64,000 nucleotides of DNA from Rehmannia glutinosa (lineage: Eukaryota > Streptophyta > Magnoliopsida > Lamiales > Orobanchaceae). A model generated the notes under the pieces. It saw only the letters and a list, made by a program, of their open reading frames with translations. It did no database searches and had not been told where the DNA came from. This document shows, piece after piece, positions 37,960 to 50,051 of the stretch. Within the stretch, counting starts at the first letter, position 1; each line of letters begins with the position of its first letter. Location of the stretch: NCBI GenBank assembly GCA_016081115.2, contig CM071934.1, positions 61,985,267-62,049,266 on the forward strand, in the 5' to 3' direction. The translations under genes were made by a program, and so were the position numbers.

Positions 37960-39660
37960 TGATAAGTGCATTTTTGTTCACATTTTTTAAACCTTTTTAG
38001 ATAATTTCTCTAACTTTTTAGTTCATTAATCAATAAAATCAAGAAAAATCACATTGGCTTGTTTTGAATGATGAAGGTAAAGACTTGAAGCAAATTCGTA
38101 TGATTTCGTATGAAAATACGAACAGAAACAAAGTCTAAAAGAAGGCAAGAAGACTCAATCTCGTGCAGAACACACCCCTAGTGTGTTGGGAAACATGGCC
38201 ATGCTTCAAAAGGAAGAAAAACAAGAAAAATAGAAAAACACGCCCGGGCCGTGCTTACAAAGCACGGCCGTGTTTCACACGCAAATCATCAAAACACGCC
38301 CAAACCATGTTTAAAAGCACACCCCGAAAAATCCCATTTTTGCGAAGAAAACACGGCCTGGCCGTGTTTATAAACTCATGGCCGTGTTCGTCAAATTTGA
38401 CGAACACGGCCGTGTTTTCTCTCCAGCTCAACAAATTTTCTTCTTTTGGCGGAAATAATGGAGAGTTTTGCTTTTTGACAACCTTTGAGCAGCTTTCACA
38501 CCTCATCTTGCTGCACCAAAACTCAATTACCTCCTCAATTGTCATGTGGACACAATGATTCAACCAACTCAACCAATGGAAGTGAAGTATGATCATGTGT
38601 ATACAATGATTCAACCAACTCAACCATGAATGTGCACACAATGATTCAACTAACAAGCATGGAAATGGGGCATTTGTTAATATGGTATTTCACAAGATGG
38701 TGCTTATAAAAGCCAAGAGTTTGAGTTGGAAAATCATTCATGTAATATTCATTCATATAGAGATTCATTGTGTTTAACATTTTGAGTGGAATTGGGATCA
38801 AGAGGTCTTGGAGGAGTAAGCTTGTAGCAACATTGGAGAAGAAGGCTTGGATCAACATCATCTATCAAAGGAAGAAGTCATTGAGATTTTGAGAAAGATA
38901 AGTACACCATGTTTACAACACTTAAATCTTCTTGTGTAATTTATTCTTTTGTCAAAATCATGAGTAGCTAAACTACTAGTGTTTGAATGTAATGAACTCT
39001 AGAATGGATTTGTGATTAAGGTTTGTATGTTTTTAATAAAATTCTCATGTCTTGTGTGATTCACTTATATCATGTTTATTTCATTCAAGTTGATATTTCC
39101 TAGTATATTAATTTGATATTTATTCCTCATCGGATAATCGAGAGATTTATGGTGGGAAAGAACCTATATAAGTGAAAAGAGTTGCATGCAATCCTAGATA
39201 TGGACGACATAAATCTTCCGAATTAGGGTCAAACCTAATATGGGAATTCATAAATCGTTATAATGCAATTTTGGGGTTTTAACTAGAAAGAGATTTGATT
39301 AATCAACTTGAGATTATGAGTTTTTCGCCTTGAGAAAGGGTTTAACTTAAATCGAATTTCTACGGTCCACATAACATGAGATTTTATTAAAAGAGGTTGG
39401 TTTTTGCTTAAGGGCTTATGGTTGTATTTTTATCTTGATTGAATCACAAAAACATTCTAGAGGGATTTACATTCAACACATTTTTATCTCTTGATTTCTC
39501 ATTCTACAATCTATTTTTATTTGATTTCTTTTTGTAAGTTGCAATTATCTTAAATTCTCTATTTTTCATTTTCCATTTTAACAAACAAAACTCTGAAAAT
39601 TACTAGATTAGATAACAAAAAACGATAATTATTAGTACTTATAATCCTCGTGGGAATGAC
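37960..39660 (+). mobile_element. 3' LTR of Athila element, 3'-truncated
   Basis: This LTR matches the 5' LTR from its TGATAAGTGC start through GTGGGAATGAC, then stops abruptly. The last about 80 bases of the LTR are missing and unrelated AT-rich DNA follows. The palindrome array (38236-38420) is shorter than in the 5' LTR. The TATA box is at 38705-38712. High similarity to the 5' LTR points to a fairly recent insertion followed by deletion of the junction. Confidence 0.92.
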
Positions 39661-40101
39661 AACATTTATGAGTAAAAATAACAACATTTTTTCTGCAATA
39701 TTAAAGTAACACTTTTATGAGTAAAAATATCCGTTTTTTGATATAAAGTGTCATATTTTTTGTTAAATATAATTGTAAGTAATGTTTTTTTCTGCAATTT
39801 TGTATCAATATAGAATCCAAAATCCAGGAATCTATTTCTGAATCCGTAAGATAGTCATATGAGAAACGTACTCTTTAAAATTCACACAGTGACTCAAGAA
39901 ATAGCTTGAAATAAAAGTTCAAGGATTTGAAACCCTTTGAATATTTATCATACTATCCAAAACAAATTAAAATGGATTTGCTATTAAAAATTTAAAATCC
40001 TTAATTTAAAATTCATCAATCTAAATTAAATATTAGGGTTTTTTTTTTCTTAACGTCACGCCGTAGCGTTTTGTTAGCGTCACTAGCATCCTAGTTAGAA
40101 G

Positions 40102-40217
40102 TTGTCTAATCATCTCTTAAATAGGCAGAAGTCGAACAATTATATGATTTGCGTTCAGTTAGTAAAGGTCACATGTTCGTTTTCACCAAATCATATATTT
40201 AAGAGATGATTAGACAA
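40102..40217. repeat. Perfect 22-bp inverted repeat before the HemW start codon
   Basis: TTGTCTAATCATCTCTTAAATA (two bases longer than one line of the arm's core; arms 40102-40123 and 40196-40217) is perfectly inverted around a 72-base loop. A second internal pair, TATATGATTT and AAATCATATA, overlaps the inner end. It ends 34 bases before the ATG at 40252. It may be a small foldback MITE or a leader hairpin. Confidence 0.8.
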
Positions 40218-40251
40218 TTTTTTAGTTAGCCAGCAATTCCCCTTTCCCAAC

Positions 40252-42472
40252 ATGCTACTGAAATCAAGCTTCACTCCATTATTCATTGCTATTCCTACGA
40301 AACACAAGCTCCCAAACCTCTCCCTTCCCACAGTTAGCAAATCCTTCACACAACAATGCCCACCAACTGTTCGACAAAATGCCACGCTCAACACCACCTC
40401 ACTATTATTACTGCACAAACTTCCTCCCACATCCGCTTACGTTCACCTCCCTTTCTGCCGCAAACGTTGCCACTACTGCGACTTCCCCATCATTGCTCTC
40501 GGCTCTTCCTCCTCAACCCTGAATAAGAATAACGACGACCCGCGTATTTCGAACTATGTGGAGACGCTATGCAGAGAAATCAAGGCTACTAACTTGAATT
40601 CCAGCAACAACCCACCTCTCAAAACTGTGTTTTTCGGTGGGGGCACACCTTCTCTTGTCCCACCGCGGCTCATTTCGTCGGTTCTTGATGCATTGTCCTC
40701 TAAATTTGGTATGTGTGGCAATGCTGAAATATCCATGGAAATGGACCCTGGCACATTTGATGCGGTGGCAATGAAGCAATTGATGAATCTTGGTGTGAAT
40801 AGAGTGTCGTTGGGCGTGCAGGCTTTTCAACATGAATTGTTGAAGGCTTGTGGGAGAGCTCATGGAGTTCATGAAGTTTATGAAGCTGTTGAGATTGTGA
40901 AGTCGTGTGGGGTTGAGAATTGGAGCGTGGACCTCATTTCTTCACTCCCTCATCAAACTCCAAGCATGTGGGAGGAGAGTTTGCAGCTCACTGTTCGAGC
41001 TCAGCCTACTCACGTTTCCGTTTATGATTTGCAGGTTGAACAAGACACCAAGTTTGGAGTCCTGTAAGTCAAATTCTACAAATGGTAGCTTCTGGAATTA
41101 GTAGTTGCAGAAAAATACAGTTTCTCGTCCTTGAATTTCAGGGCTCATGCTATTCTCAGCTTTTATAGTAGTCTTACTATATATTTTTCACGTTTCAAGT
41201 ATAAATAATAGTATATAAACCCCATACTCGTTTCATTTGATTTATAGAGTGATGGTTCGTAATTCACAAGTAAGGATCAGTTATCTGCGAATATATAAGT
41301 CATGGTTGTACTGTTAAGGGATAATTACAAAAGAATTACTGAGGTTTGAGGATGATTACAAAAAAACCCAGAGAAGTTTCAAAAATACAAAAAAACCCTT
41401 GATTTTGATTCAGTATTACATTTTTACCCCAATCGTTGAACTGACGGAATTAGTTGACGTCATCAAATGTTTTCAATGACATCATCAACTTTCCTAAATG
41501 TTACAAATAGCTCAAACGTTTATGTCTTACATTTTACCATTACATCCATCAAGTTTTCTAAATATTACAAATATCTAGACGAAAAGTTAGGTATATGTAA
41601 TACTTAGAAAAGTGATGAATGTATTTGTAAAATATTTAACGACGTTAGCAAATTCCGTCAAGTCAACTAACGGTTGGAGCAATATGTGAGACAGAATCAA
41701 ACCTCAAGGGGGTTTCTGTGATTGTGAAACTTCTCTGAGTTTTCTTGTAACTACCCCGAACCTCAGGCTTTTTGTTTTTCGTAGTTATCCCTACTGTTAA
41801 TACAGGAAGTATCAAATTCCATTAGCTGGAGTTTCATAATGATATCTCTGTGTTTGCAGATACAGTCCTGGTGAATTTCCTCTGCCTTCTGAGAATCAGT
41901 CTGCTGAGTTCTACAGAACGGCTTCAAGAACGCTAAGGGATGCAGGTTATGATCACTATGAGATCAGTAGTTACAGCAAGAGTGGTTATCGTTGCAAGCA
42001 CAATACTACATACTGGAAGAACAAACCGTTCTACGCTTTTGGACTGGGTTCCGCTAGTTACATTGGTGGAGTAAGGTTTTCTAGGCCAAGGAGGTTGAAA
42101 GAATACATGGATTATGTGCAAAATTTGGAGAATGGAGTGGTGAAATGTACAGGGGATGGAATTATAGATTCTAAGGACTTAGCAACGGATGTTGTTATGC
42201 TGTCTCTGAGAACAGCAGATGGGTTGGACATGAAATATTTCAGAGAAGCTTTTGGCGACTCGCTTATGTTTTCGATTTGTGAGGTCTATAGATCTCATGT
42301 GGAAAGTGGGCATATAATCTGCTTGGATGAGCAAGGGAGAAATGTTTCAGCCAATGAATTTATATCGTTGTTATCCGATGAGAAGGTGGGATATATTCGG
42401 CTGAGTGATCCAGATGGTTTTTTGCTGTCAAATGAGTTGATATCTCTTGCTTTTGGTGCTATAGCTCCATGA
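40252..42472 (+). CDS. Radical SAM heme-chaperone-like protein, HemW type (HemN-like), organellar
   Basis: Two exons (40252-41063 and 41860-42472) join at CCT|ATA and encode 474 residues. Residues 1-58 are basic and Ser/Thr-rich, consistent with a plastid or mitochondrial transit peptide. The iron-sulfur motif is C69-X3-C73-X2-C76 (PFCRKRCHYCDF); residue 78 is Phe, where true HemN oxidases have a fourth Cys, the mark of HemW proteins that bind and deliver heme rather than oxidise coproporphyrinogen. FFGGGTPS (127-134), EMDPGTF and NRVSLGVQAFQ follow. Exon 2 carries the HemN C-terminal region (YWKNKPFYAFGLGSASY). The frame is clean and length is normal for the family. Annotation pipelines may call it coproporphyrinogen oxidase; the motif argues against that. 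Intron 1 houses a MULE-type MITE. Confidence 0.95.
41318..41791. mobile_element. MULE-type MITE in the HemW intron (family copy A)
   Basis: The ends GGGATAATTAC and the complementary GTAGTTATCCC bracket 474 bases. The perfect 9-base target duplication TACTGTTAA (41309-41317 and 41792-41800) identifies the Mutator superfamily. Subterminal words such as CTGAGGTTTGAGG recur inverted near the right end. Related copies lie at 51586-51873 and 52950-53229. Confidence 0.88.
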
Positions 42473-42932
42473 CTTGTTGAATACTTGGCTGTGCTGTATC
42501 TATCTACCTCTTAAGTTTTCTATTACTGGTTTGTTTGTTATGTTTATAGTTTAACCTTAGATTTAATTTTTAAGTTTTTACTATTTGTAACTAGATGTCA
42601 GATTTGAGAGGGGAAATATTAATGAAATGTTTCTTTTGTTTGATATTGTCAAAAGTCATTCAAATTATAATTACGAAATGCACTGTTAAATGTACATTCA
42701 TTTCATGTATTTCCCATGAATTCAATTTTTTCAATTTTTGTATAGCTATAGTTTAACCATTGTTTTATCCTTACGAAGTATCAGATGAGATAGAATGCTT
42801 AGATGAGATATCTAGACCATTTATTTATTTTGAGTGAATACATGACTATCTTTAATTTCGCAAACATCAATAATATTTAACTAGATTATTCACCGAGTAT
42901 GACACAAGATATTCAATTTCTAGCATTTTGGT
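42473..42932. other. HemW 3' untranslated region and AT-rich spacer
   Basis: The first 150-250 bases after the stop presumably hold the transcript end. TTAATGAAATGTTTC near 42619 may act as a weak poly(A) region. I see nothing else in the stretch. Confidence 0.45.
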
Positions 42933-45900
42933 CCATTAAGTTGGTCTAAATACAATTTTTGTTCTCTATGTTTTAATGGTGGTGTTTAGCAACCATTAAC
43001 TTATAAAAAAATTGTACATTTGGTCCTACCTTTCATTTTTGCGGATATCATGTTCCTGAAATGTTGAAGTGGCAAAATTAATACTCATGTGGATATAAAT
43101 TGGTGATATGGTGCTTAGAAGCATTTGTGACATAAACTTTGAAAAAATGATTAATTTTGTGAACAGAAATAAAATAAAATAATTTACTAATTTAAAAAAA
43201 TCTTAATTATTAAAATATTATACATAAAAATTACAAATAATAAATCAATTATGTTAAGAATTACATACTTAAAAAGAGAAAAGGTATTTAAAATTATTAG
43301 AGATAGTAAAATAGTTTACATAATATATATTATTATTTTAATAAATTCAAATAATAATCAATAATATTATTTAAAATTAAATAATTTTTTTGAATATCAG
43401 AATATAAACTAACCCAATATTTAAATCTTGTATAGTTGTATACTTAAATTGTCACGCCCCAAACGGGACGCAACGAACGATCCACAACTTAAATACAAAT
43501 GAACCAACAGTCCAGACAATATCAATGAGAACCCAATAAGACAGTCTAAATAGCGTGAAATGAAATAAATAATGGATACAAATTACCACTTAAAGTCTAC
43601 ATTCCATCATCCAAATTACAACCCGAATTTCAACAAAGTAGCAACTTAAAGTAAAAGGGTCATACGCCCCTCAATTACAAACCCGAATTGATTAGAATAC
43701 AAAAGTCCGACAACAACATAATAAGAAAAGAGTCTAATCAACAACAAGAAGCAGTAAATCCAACAAGCATAGTACAAGGTCTGAATCCGAGAGCTTCGTT
43801 CAAAGATATCCAACGAAATCCTCATCTAAGGTTAGAAAACGGGGGAATGAGACAAAAATCTCGGTGGATGGGGTGATCGTAATGCGAGTGTGGCGCAATA
43901 TAGTTAATGTGAGAAAACAGATTATATGAAAACGCGTGAATATGATGCATGAATTCACACACGATTCACAAGCGTCGTGATAAAATATTTAAATAATATA
44001 CTTATACGATTCAAGAAAATTCATGGTCACACATGCACTATGTGATTGATGAAGACGGTAGGATTGCGTGCGGAAATGTAACGCCAATCCTATGCAAGGC
44101 AAAAAAATGGTTGCGTCACGGATTTGTAGCGCAAACCAATGCAAAATTAGCGGTTGCGTACGGAAATGTAACGCCAACCAAAACGGGATGATAACTCCGG
44201 AATCGTGTGGATCGGGATAACATTCCTTCGTTCTTCCTTGTAACTCCCGGTCGGTATGGTCCAAGACCGCACCTTATCGCTCCGTAGGCAAAGACAAAAT
44301 TCCAATAGAGTCGGGAGGCTCGGATCTGTCATAATCATCATTATACCTCGATCACTACGACCCGCTTCTCTTGGACAAACTCCGTCCTCGATTGCCATGG
44401 ATTAGGGCGATGGGGCTTTAAGAGTGGAATAGCGGCCAAAGCCGCCGGTTCCATCCCCGACGTATCCATTCCGATTGTGAGCTCGACACACCAAGTTGAC
44501 TCGAGCGGAAAGTAATTACAATTACAGCAATCCACTGGCAATGAAGTATTATTGATTCAGGGAAGCGATTTAGGAAAAATTTTTGAAAAACGCGAGTGGC
44601 AACTATGGCGTTGGTGGAGTTTTTGGATGAAGATGATTATCGGAAGGATAAGCAACCTTCGATATCTTGAAAAATTGGGTGGGACATAAGTCCCGTTATA
44701 GATTCAATTCGCAAGGCGAGGAAGTCGCTCCGCGATCGGGTATTAATCGGTCAAATTGATCCGATAAGTCAGGGGTTTTTGGAAAAGTAAAATACTTAAA
44801 TTAAATCTCCAAGTCAGAGAGTCCAGGGCGATTTTAGTAAAAGAGAAAATAATTTGAGTGAGGTCCTTTATAAAAGGAAAATTGTAATTTAGCCCCGTTT
44901 TGTAAAAACTAACACTTTTAGGGTTAAAAATTGAATAATTAAATATCCCGACCTTGAAAAATTATGAGGTCAGTTCCTAAATTCTCCAAATTGTCCAGAG
45001 ATTCAGGTTTTTAAAGTTTTGAGGTCGAGTTTTTGTAAAAATCTCACATTGGCCCCAAATTTGTAAAAAAAATTGCCAATTCGGGCCTTAAGTTTTAAAA
45101 ATTCGGAACTCACAAACCGGAAGGGCTTTTAAGGTGGTTCCAGTTGGAAAATGTCACTAAGGTTAGTAGGATATTGGGATAAAAGCAGTTTTTAAAAGCA
45201 ATATGTGTAGGTCCTTCAACTTTTGAGAATATCATTTTTGTCCCATTTTAAAATAATTGCCTTTAAGGCTTTTAGGGGTCAAATTGTTATGAAATTTGAA
45301 CCTTGGGTCCAAAATATAATTAAGTTACAGTTAAGTTAGTATTTTCAGGTGCATGGGCTGCATAAGTCCTGGAAATTTCATTTGGGTCCTCAGGTTTAAT
45401 ATTTTTCACATTAGTCCCTCAATTTTAGTAAAATTATTTTCCAAGCCCTAACCACTTGGATTTTTGGAATACTTTTAAAATGTGTCATTCCCAGTAACTT
45501 AAAAGTAAAAATTTCAATTTATAAAGTTTAGGTCTGGTACAGTTTTAAAAATTTCAAAGTAGCCCTTAAACTTTCAAAATTTTACAATCTAGTCCTTGGG
45601 CTTTTAAAGGTTGATTTTATTTAACTTAAAACTCTTAAAACTTTATTAAAATGTCCAAAAGTCATTTTTGAACCTGAGTACAGCCCCAAAATTCGAAATT
45701 TGCAGAGGGGTCCTTTAACTTTTATTTTCTTGCAATTTGGTCCACCAACTTTCCATTTTTGCATTTTTAAGTCCAAAATTGAAATTTAATCAATTATGCT
45801 CGACTTTTCCAGGTTATAAGTCATCCAAAACATATATTTTAAAGATCATACACATGCATGTCCAATACATACAAGAATTCATTAATTAAAGCATTAAAGT

Positions 45901-48076
45901 GTACATGAATGCACCTAAAATTCAATAAATAGTAATTTTGAGCAACTCTTGAGAATTTTCATGATTTGATATATAAAATTGACATGCAATACATAATTAT
46001 ATATATCTCAAGGCTCATGATTAAAGTTTCTACATGCATTTAATCAAAACACCTAAAAGTTGGAAAAATAATTTTCCACCCACCTTAAATTTGGAAATTG
46101 TGAAATAAAAGGATAATTTCACAATTTTGGATGAGGCTTCTTAGGTCAGCCCCTAAGTCAAGAAAATATCAAAATTTGGAGTTAGAAAAATGAGAGAAAA
46201 TTAAGGAGAAAAAGAAGGAAATAAGGAAATGAAAGGGACTACACTTTACCTTGTGTAGTAGATGTTTGGAGACTAGTTGAAGCTCAAAAATTGGAAATTT
46301 TGGCTCAACTCCAAAATCTCCTAAGGTCAGCCCCTATTTCTCAAAAATGAAAAAGGGGTGTTAAAATTTGAAAAAAATAGGAAGAGTAGGGAAGAAGGGT
46401 CTAGTACACAATTCTACCTTGAGTCTAGTTTTCTCTACTATTTTCTTCTTCAAGCTTGAGGTCTTCTTCAAAATGTTGTCAAGCTCTAACCTTCAAAGTC
46501 TTCTAAATGTACCTCCAAAACAAATTCAAACTTAAGTTAAGAAGGTGGAAGAGATGAACAATGTGATATCCAAAAATGGATTGAAGCTAAAATTTCTTAC
46601 CTTGTATGATGATGGTTTCGATTTTTATGAAGAATATGGAGGAAAATGTTGAAATTTTTCTAAGTATGGAAGAAGAAAGTGAAAGAAAGAATAGAGAGAA
46701 GTTGGGAGTTTTTAGAGAGAGGGAGGAGAATTGGTTTGGAAGATCAAATGTGTTGGTGAAATTTTGAGATGAAATTTTGACAAAATTAGGCCATATGGCC
46801 GTCCACTTCATGGAGAGAGAGGGAGAGGATTTTGATCAAATTGTGTCTTGTAATTTGTCTCTTGCATGGAGACAAAAATGCAAGTCAAAGTGTGGGACAA
46901 TTGGAATTTGAGAGGAATAAGAAGAATGTTGGGAAGAATGGAATAAGTTGGGAAAATTAATAATAAAGAATTGGTGTATAAGATGATGTGTATAATGTTT
47001 GAATTAATGATATAATTATACACAAGATGACTAATATATGGTGTAAGTGTACAAGAGTTGGATGATATTTTTATCCCAAAAATACCACCATGGCCGTCCA
47101 CTTTGAGGGCAAATTGGTAATTCCATATTTTTTTTTGTCCCAAATTTGATGATAATAGATGAAATATATCAATCTCCAAAATAATTAGTGATTTCCTTGA
47201 TCACTTGTAAGTCTCATGATCACTTAATCTAAATAAAAATCTTAATTCTATAAGGTAAAAGTCTCCAAAATAAATAGTCTCTTAAAATTCTAAGGTGACT
47301 AATAAATACAAAAATAGTCTTAATGATCAATCAAGTGATCATAAATGAGGAATAGAATTAATGATGATCATGATCACAAGTAATTAAATAAAATAAAATA
47401 AAATACAAAATGTATATATTATTAATAATTACCCGTCAAAATGACGCGGTAAAATAGTCGATCAAAAGTATAAACAACAATAAGGTTCAACTAATAGCTT
47501 CGGAAAAATCGGGGCTTCACATAAATGAAAAAAACCAGACAAAAAAATAACAATTAAGGAACCCGTCCCGCCAACTCCCATCCCACCACCAAAAAATAGG
47601 AAAAAGAACATATAAATAATTTATTTGTGTGTAATATACATTATATATACAGTTTTTGTATATATGTATATGTATATATAATTTTCTATTTTGCCCCCTT
47701 TTTTCCAAATGCATATGTAGATGGTATAAGTCAATGTATTTCTTCATTTTAGTACTTTTTTCATCTTAGTCTAAATAGAATATATAATATCAATTTACCC
47801 TCCAATTTATTACATGTGGCAAGGTTTAAAAGGTAAATACACCTTTATTTATACCAATTAAGCCATATAACATTCATAATTTGTATCCAAACACCCAATT
47901 TTTAATCCACATGAACATAATTTTACCATAGTATTTTAAGATTAAGATATCCACAAAATTGAAAAATAGGACCAAATGTACAACCTTTTATATGTTAATG
48001 GTTGTCAAACGCCGCATCTAAAACATAGAGGACTAAAAGTGTATTTAGGCCAATTTGAAGGACAAAAAATGTAATT
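42933..48076. mobile_element. Element with long terminal inverted repeats, split by a solo LTR
   Basis: Left arm 42933-43107 and the reverse complement of 47900-48076 align over about 170 bases: TTTGGTCCATTAAGTTGGTC matches TTTTGTCCTTCAAATTGGCC, both then share CCTAAATAC-like, CTCTATGTTTTA, CAACCATTAAC, TTGTACATTTGGTCCTA and GGATATC. Once the solo LTR (43450-47521) is removed the element is about 1.1 kb. Long TIRs suggest a MULE or foldback element; I could not see a clean target duplication. Confidence 0.7.
43450..47521 (-). mobile_element. Solo LTR, 4072 bp, chromovirus-like (Tekay/Del type)
   Basis: The block starts TGTCACGCCCC and ends GGGGCTTCACA, and is flanked by a perfect 5-base duplication, TAAAT (43445-43449 and 47522-47526). 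In minus sense it reads TGTGAAGCCCCG to GGGGCGTGACA, the usual orientation of Tekay/Del-like gypsy LTRs, so I assign it to the minus strand. No gag or pol coding is visible inside. It is the product of recombination between two LTRs. Confidence 0.85.
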
Positions 48077-48210
48077 TTGCCTTCTAAGTTTCTAACCTCT
48101 ACATAAACCCAACAGAAAACATAAATTATATTTGATTTCTTTAAGGTGAAAAAATGTCGTAAAAGCATTTTAGCCTTGTTTTTGTACGCAAGCAGGACGC
48201 TTATTACTAC

Positions 48211-48797
48211 TAAGGATGGCAACAAAATGGATTTTAGATTTGATTTGATCAAATCGAGACCAATCCTGTCAAGAAACAGTTGGAGATGAATTTGTGTTCA
48301 TTTATAATTAGTAAAAATAATAGATTCAGATATACAAAAATTGCAAACTTACATTATCAATAAATTACACAAATGCAATGCAACTCAAATATTATTATAC
48401 CCATTCTCAAAAAAACAATAAAAAATATTATTATACCCACTTACAAAAATATGACATGAATTACGAAATACTCTTAACATGAAAAGAAAGTTTATATTTG
48501 CAATACATACATACAATATTAAGAAATAAAATGGGTAATTTTTTTTTTAAATTAAAATATAAATAAAATTATTATTTATATTCAAGAAATAAAAATTACA
48601 TATAGCAAGACGGGTCGAGCCGTCGAGGGGTCCTTTGGACCCTTACCCGCCAGGTTTTAAAAACTTGGACTGGAGACCCGTCCCAAGACCCATTTGGCTA
48701 TTACGAGTTTATTACCGGTTCACGTTTAAACCAAGCCTTTCCATCAAAAAAAAAAAAAAAAGAAAGGTTTAAACCAAGCCTCATTGCTATCCGTAAG
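48211..48797. repeat. Possible hAT-like element with GGATGGCAA ends
   Basis: AAGGATGGCAACAAAATGG at the left is roughly complementary to CATTGCTATCC at the right. GC-rich GACGGGTCGAGCCGTCGAGG and AGACCCGTCCCAAGACCC tracts lie in the right half. AAAGGTTTAAACCAAGCCT recurs as a local duplicate (around 48733-48780). The target duplication is unclear. Confidence 0.4.
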
Positions 48798-48979
48798 ATT
48801 GTAGTCACTCTGACCTCACATGGTTACACAATTGCAGGTCTAAGATCTGAAAATGAAACCTTAAGGCTGCACCCCAAAAGCTGCCAAGCAAAAATGATCA
48901 TAGTCTATGAACAAAACTGAGACCTATTAATATTAACATCATTATAGAAAAAGTACCAAGAAACTCTAATCAGAGAAGC

Positions 48980-49283
48980 ACTTGTATGCTTAAGCTGTAT
49001 GAACTGAATATGTAATCTATAAATCAGAAACTCTTTACACCAACTTTGATGTTTTCTATAATCTACAAAATGAAATCTTAAAAAATCAGGGGAAGAAAAT
49101 GTACAATTTCGGGAAATAAAAAATTCTAAACAAACAAATTGTAATCGTCTGATCTCACAGGTTTTTCATAGTAAAAGAACTTCGACTGAAAATTGCATTT
49201 GAGAACAAGATCATGTTCGCGCCTCCGACCAGAGCACCGTGCTCATTTCCCATTTGTACTGATATGTAACACCAACAATACCT
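48980..49283 (-). other. Possible 3'-UTR exon of the C2H2 membrane-protein gene
   Basis: On the minus strand a good acceptor, CATGTTTCAG, precedes GTATTGTTGGTGTTACAT at 49283. A good donor (ACACG|GTAGTT) lies just after the gene's stop codon at 51158. Splicing them would put a roughly 1.9 kb intron full of transposons into the 3' UTR. The CDS would be unchanged. This is inference only. Confidence 0.35.
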
Positions 49284-49373
49284 GAAACATGAAGAGGAAA
49301 AATATCATTAGTGTTATAATCATTTCTTGTTTATGAAATGGAATCAGGTCATTTAATGATTGCGGGACTACGA

Positions 49374-49796
49374 GGGTGTTTGGCTAAGCTTATTTAAATG
49401 ATCATATAAGCTTTTATATCTTATAAGCTCCTATATCTTATAAGATGTTATAAGATATTTTAAGAGTTTATAAGATGTTTGATCTTATTTAGAAATTAAG
49501 TTGCTGAAGTGTTCAGATAAAATAAGATGATGGAACTTATAAGCTGTAGTAATGGCAGTTTTGTAATTAAAATGGTCAAAATCAAAAGGAGGTTGTTAAA
49601 ATAAATCTTATTCTGAAAATAAGTTGGGATCCCCATCTTTTTTAAAAACAACTTATAAGCTCCTACTATCTTATTTTGGGAGCTTATAAAATTTATTTTT
49701 AGAAAAAATATACCAAACACTTGTAAAGAGCTTATAAGCTCTCAAACATCTTATAAGATGGTTTACAAAACATATTATAAGCTCAGCCAAATACCC
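49374..49796. mobile_element. MITE with GGGTGTTTGGCTAAGCTTAT ends
   Basis: The left end GGGTGTTTGGCTAAGCTTAT and right end ATAAGCTCAGCCAAATACCC are inverted with two mismatches. TATAAGCTCCTA and TTATAAGATG words repeat inside. I did not find a convincing target duplication. Confidence 0.65.
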
Positions 49797-50051
49797 TCTA
49801 ATTTTAGCTCAAATTACTATCTAGCAAATTGACTTTAGAGACCAGAATCAATCAGGACGTTGCCGTAATAACTGGATCCTTATTGGGATCTCAATACTAA
49901 CTAACCCCCATAAAGAAAATGACAGAATGAAGTAATTCGAAGCAAAGATGCAACATAATAAAGACGGAGTGCAAAGCATAGTTCAATTGAATTGGAAAAT
50001 ATTCCAAGCCGTCATGCTTATAAAGAAACAAAATATAGTGTTCAGAAGAAT

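Noticed and set aside
43989..44541. Several 66-91 codon minus-strand frames in the solo LTR
   Set aside because: They lie inside a long LTR, overlap in different frames and lack gag, pol or host motifs.
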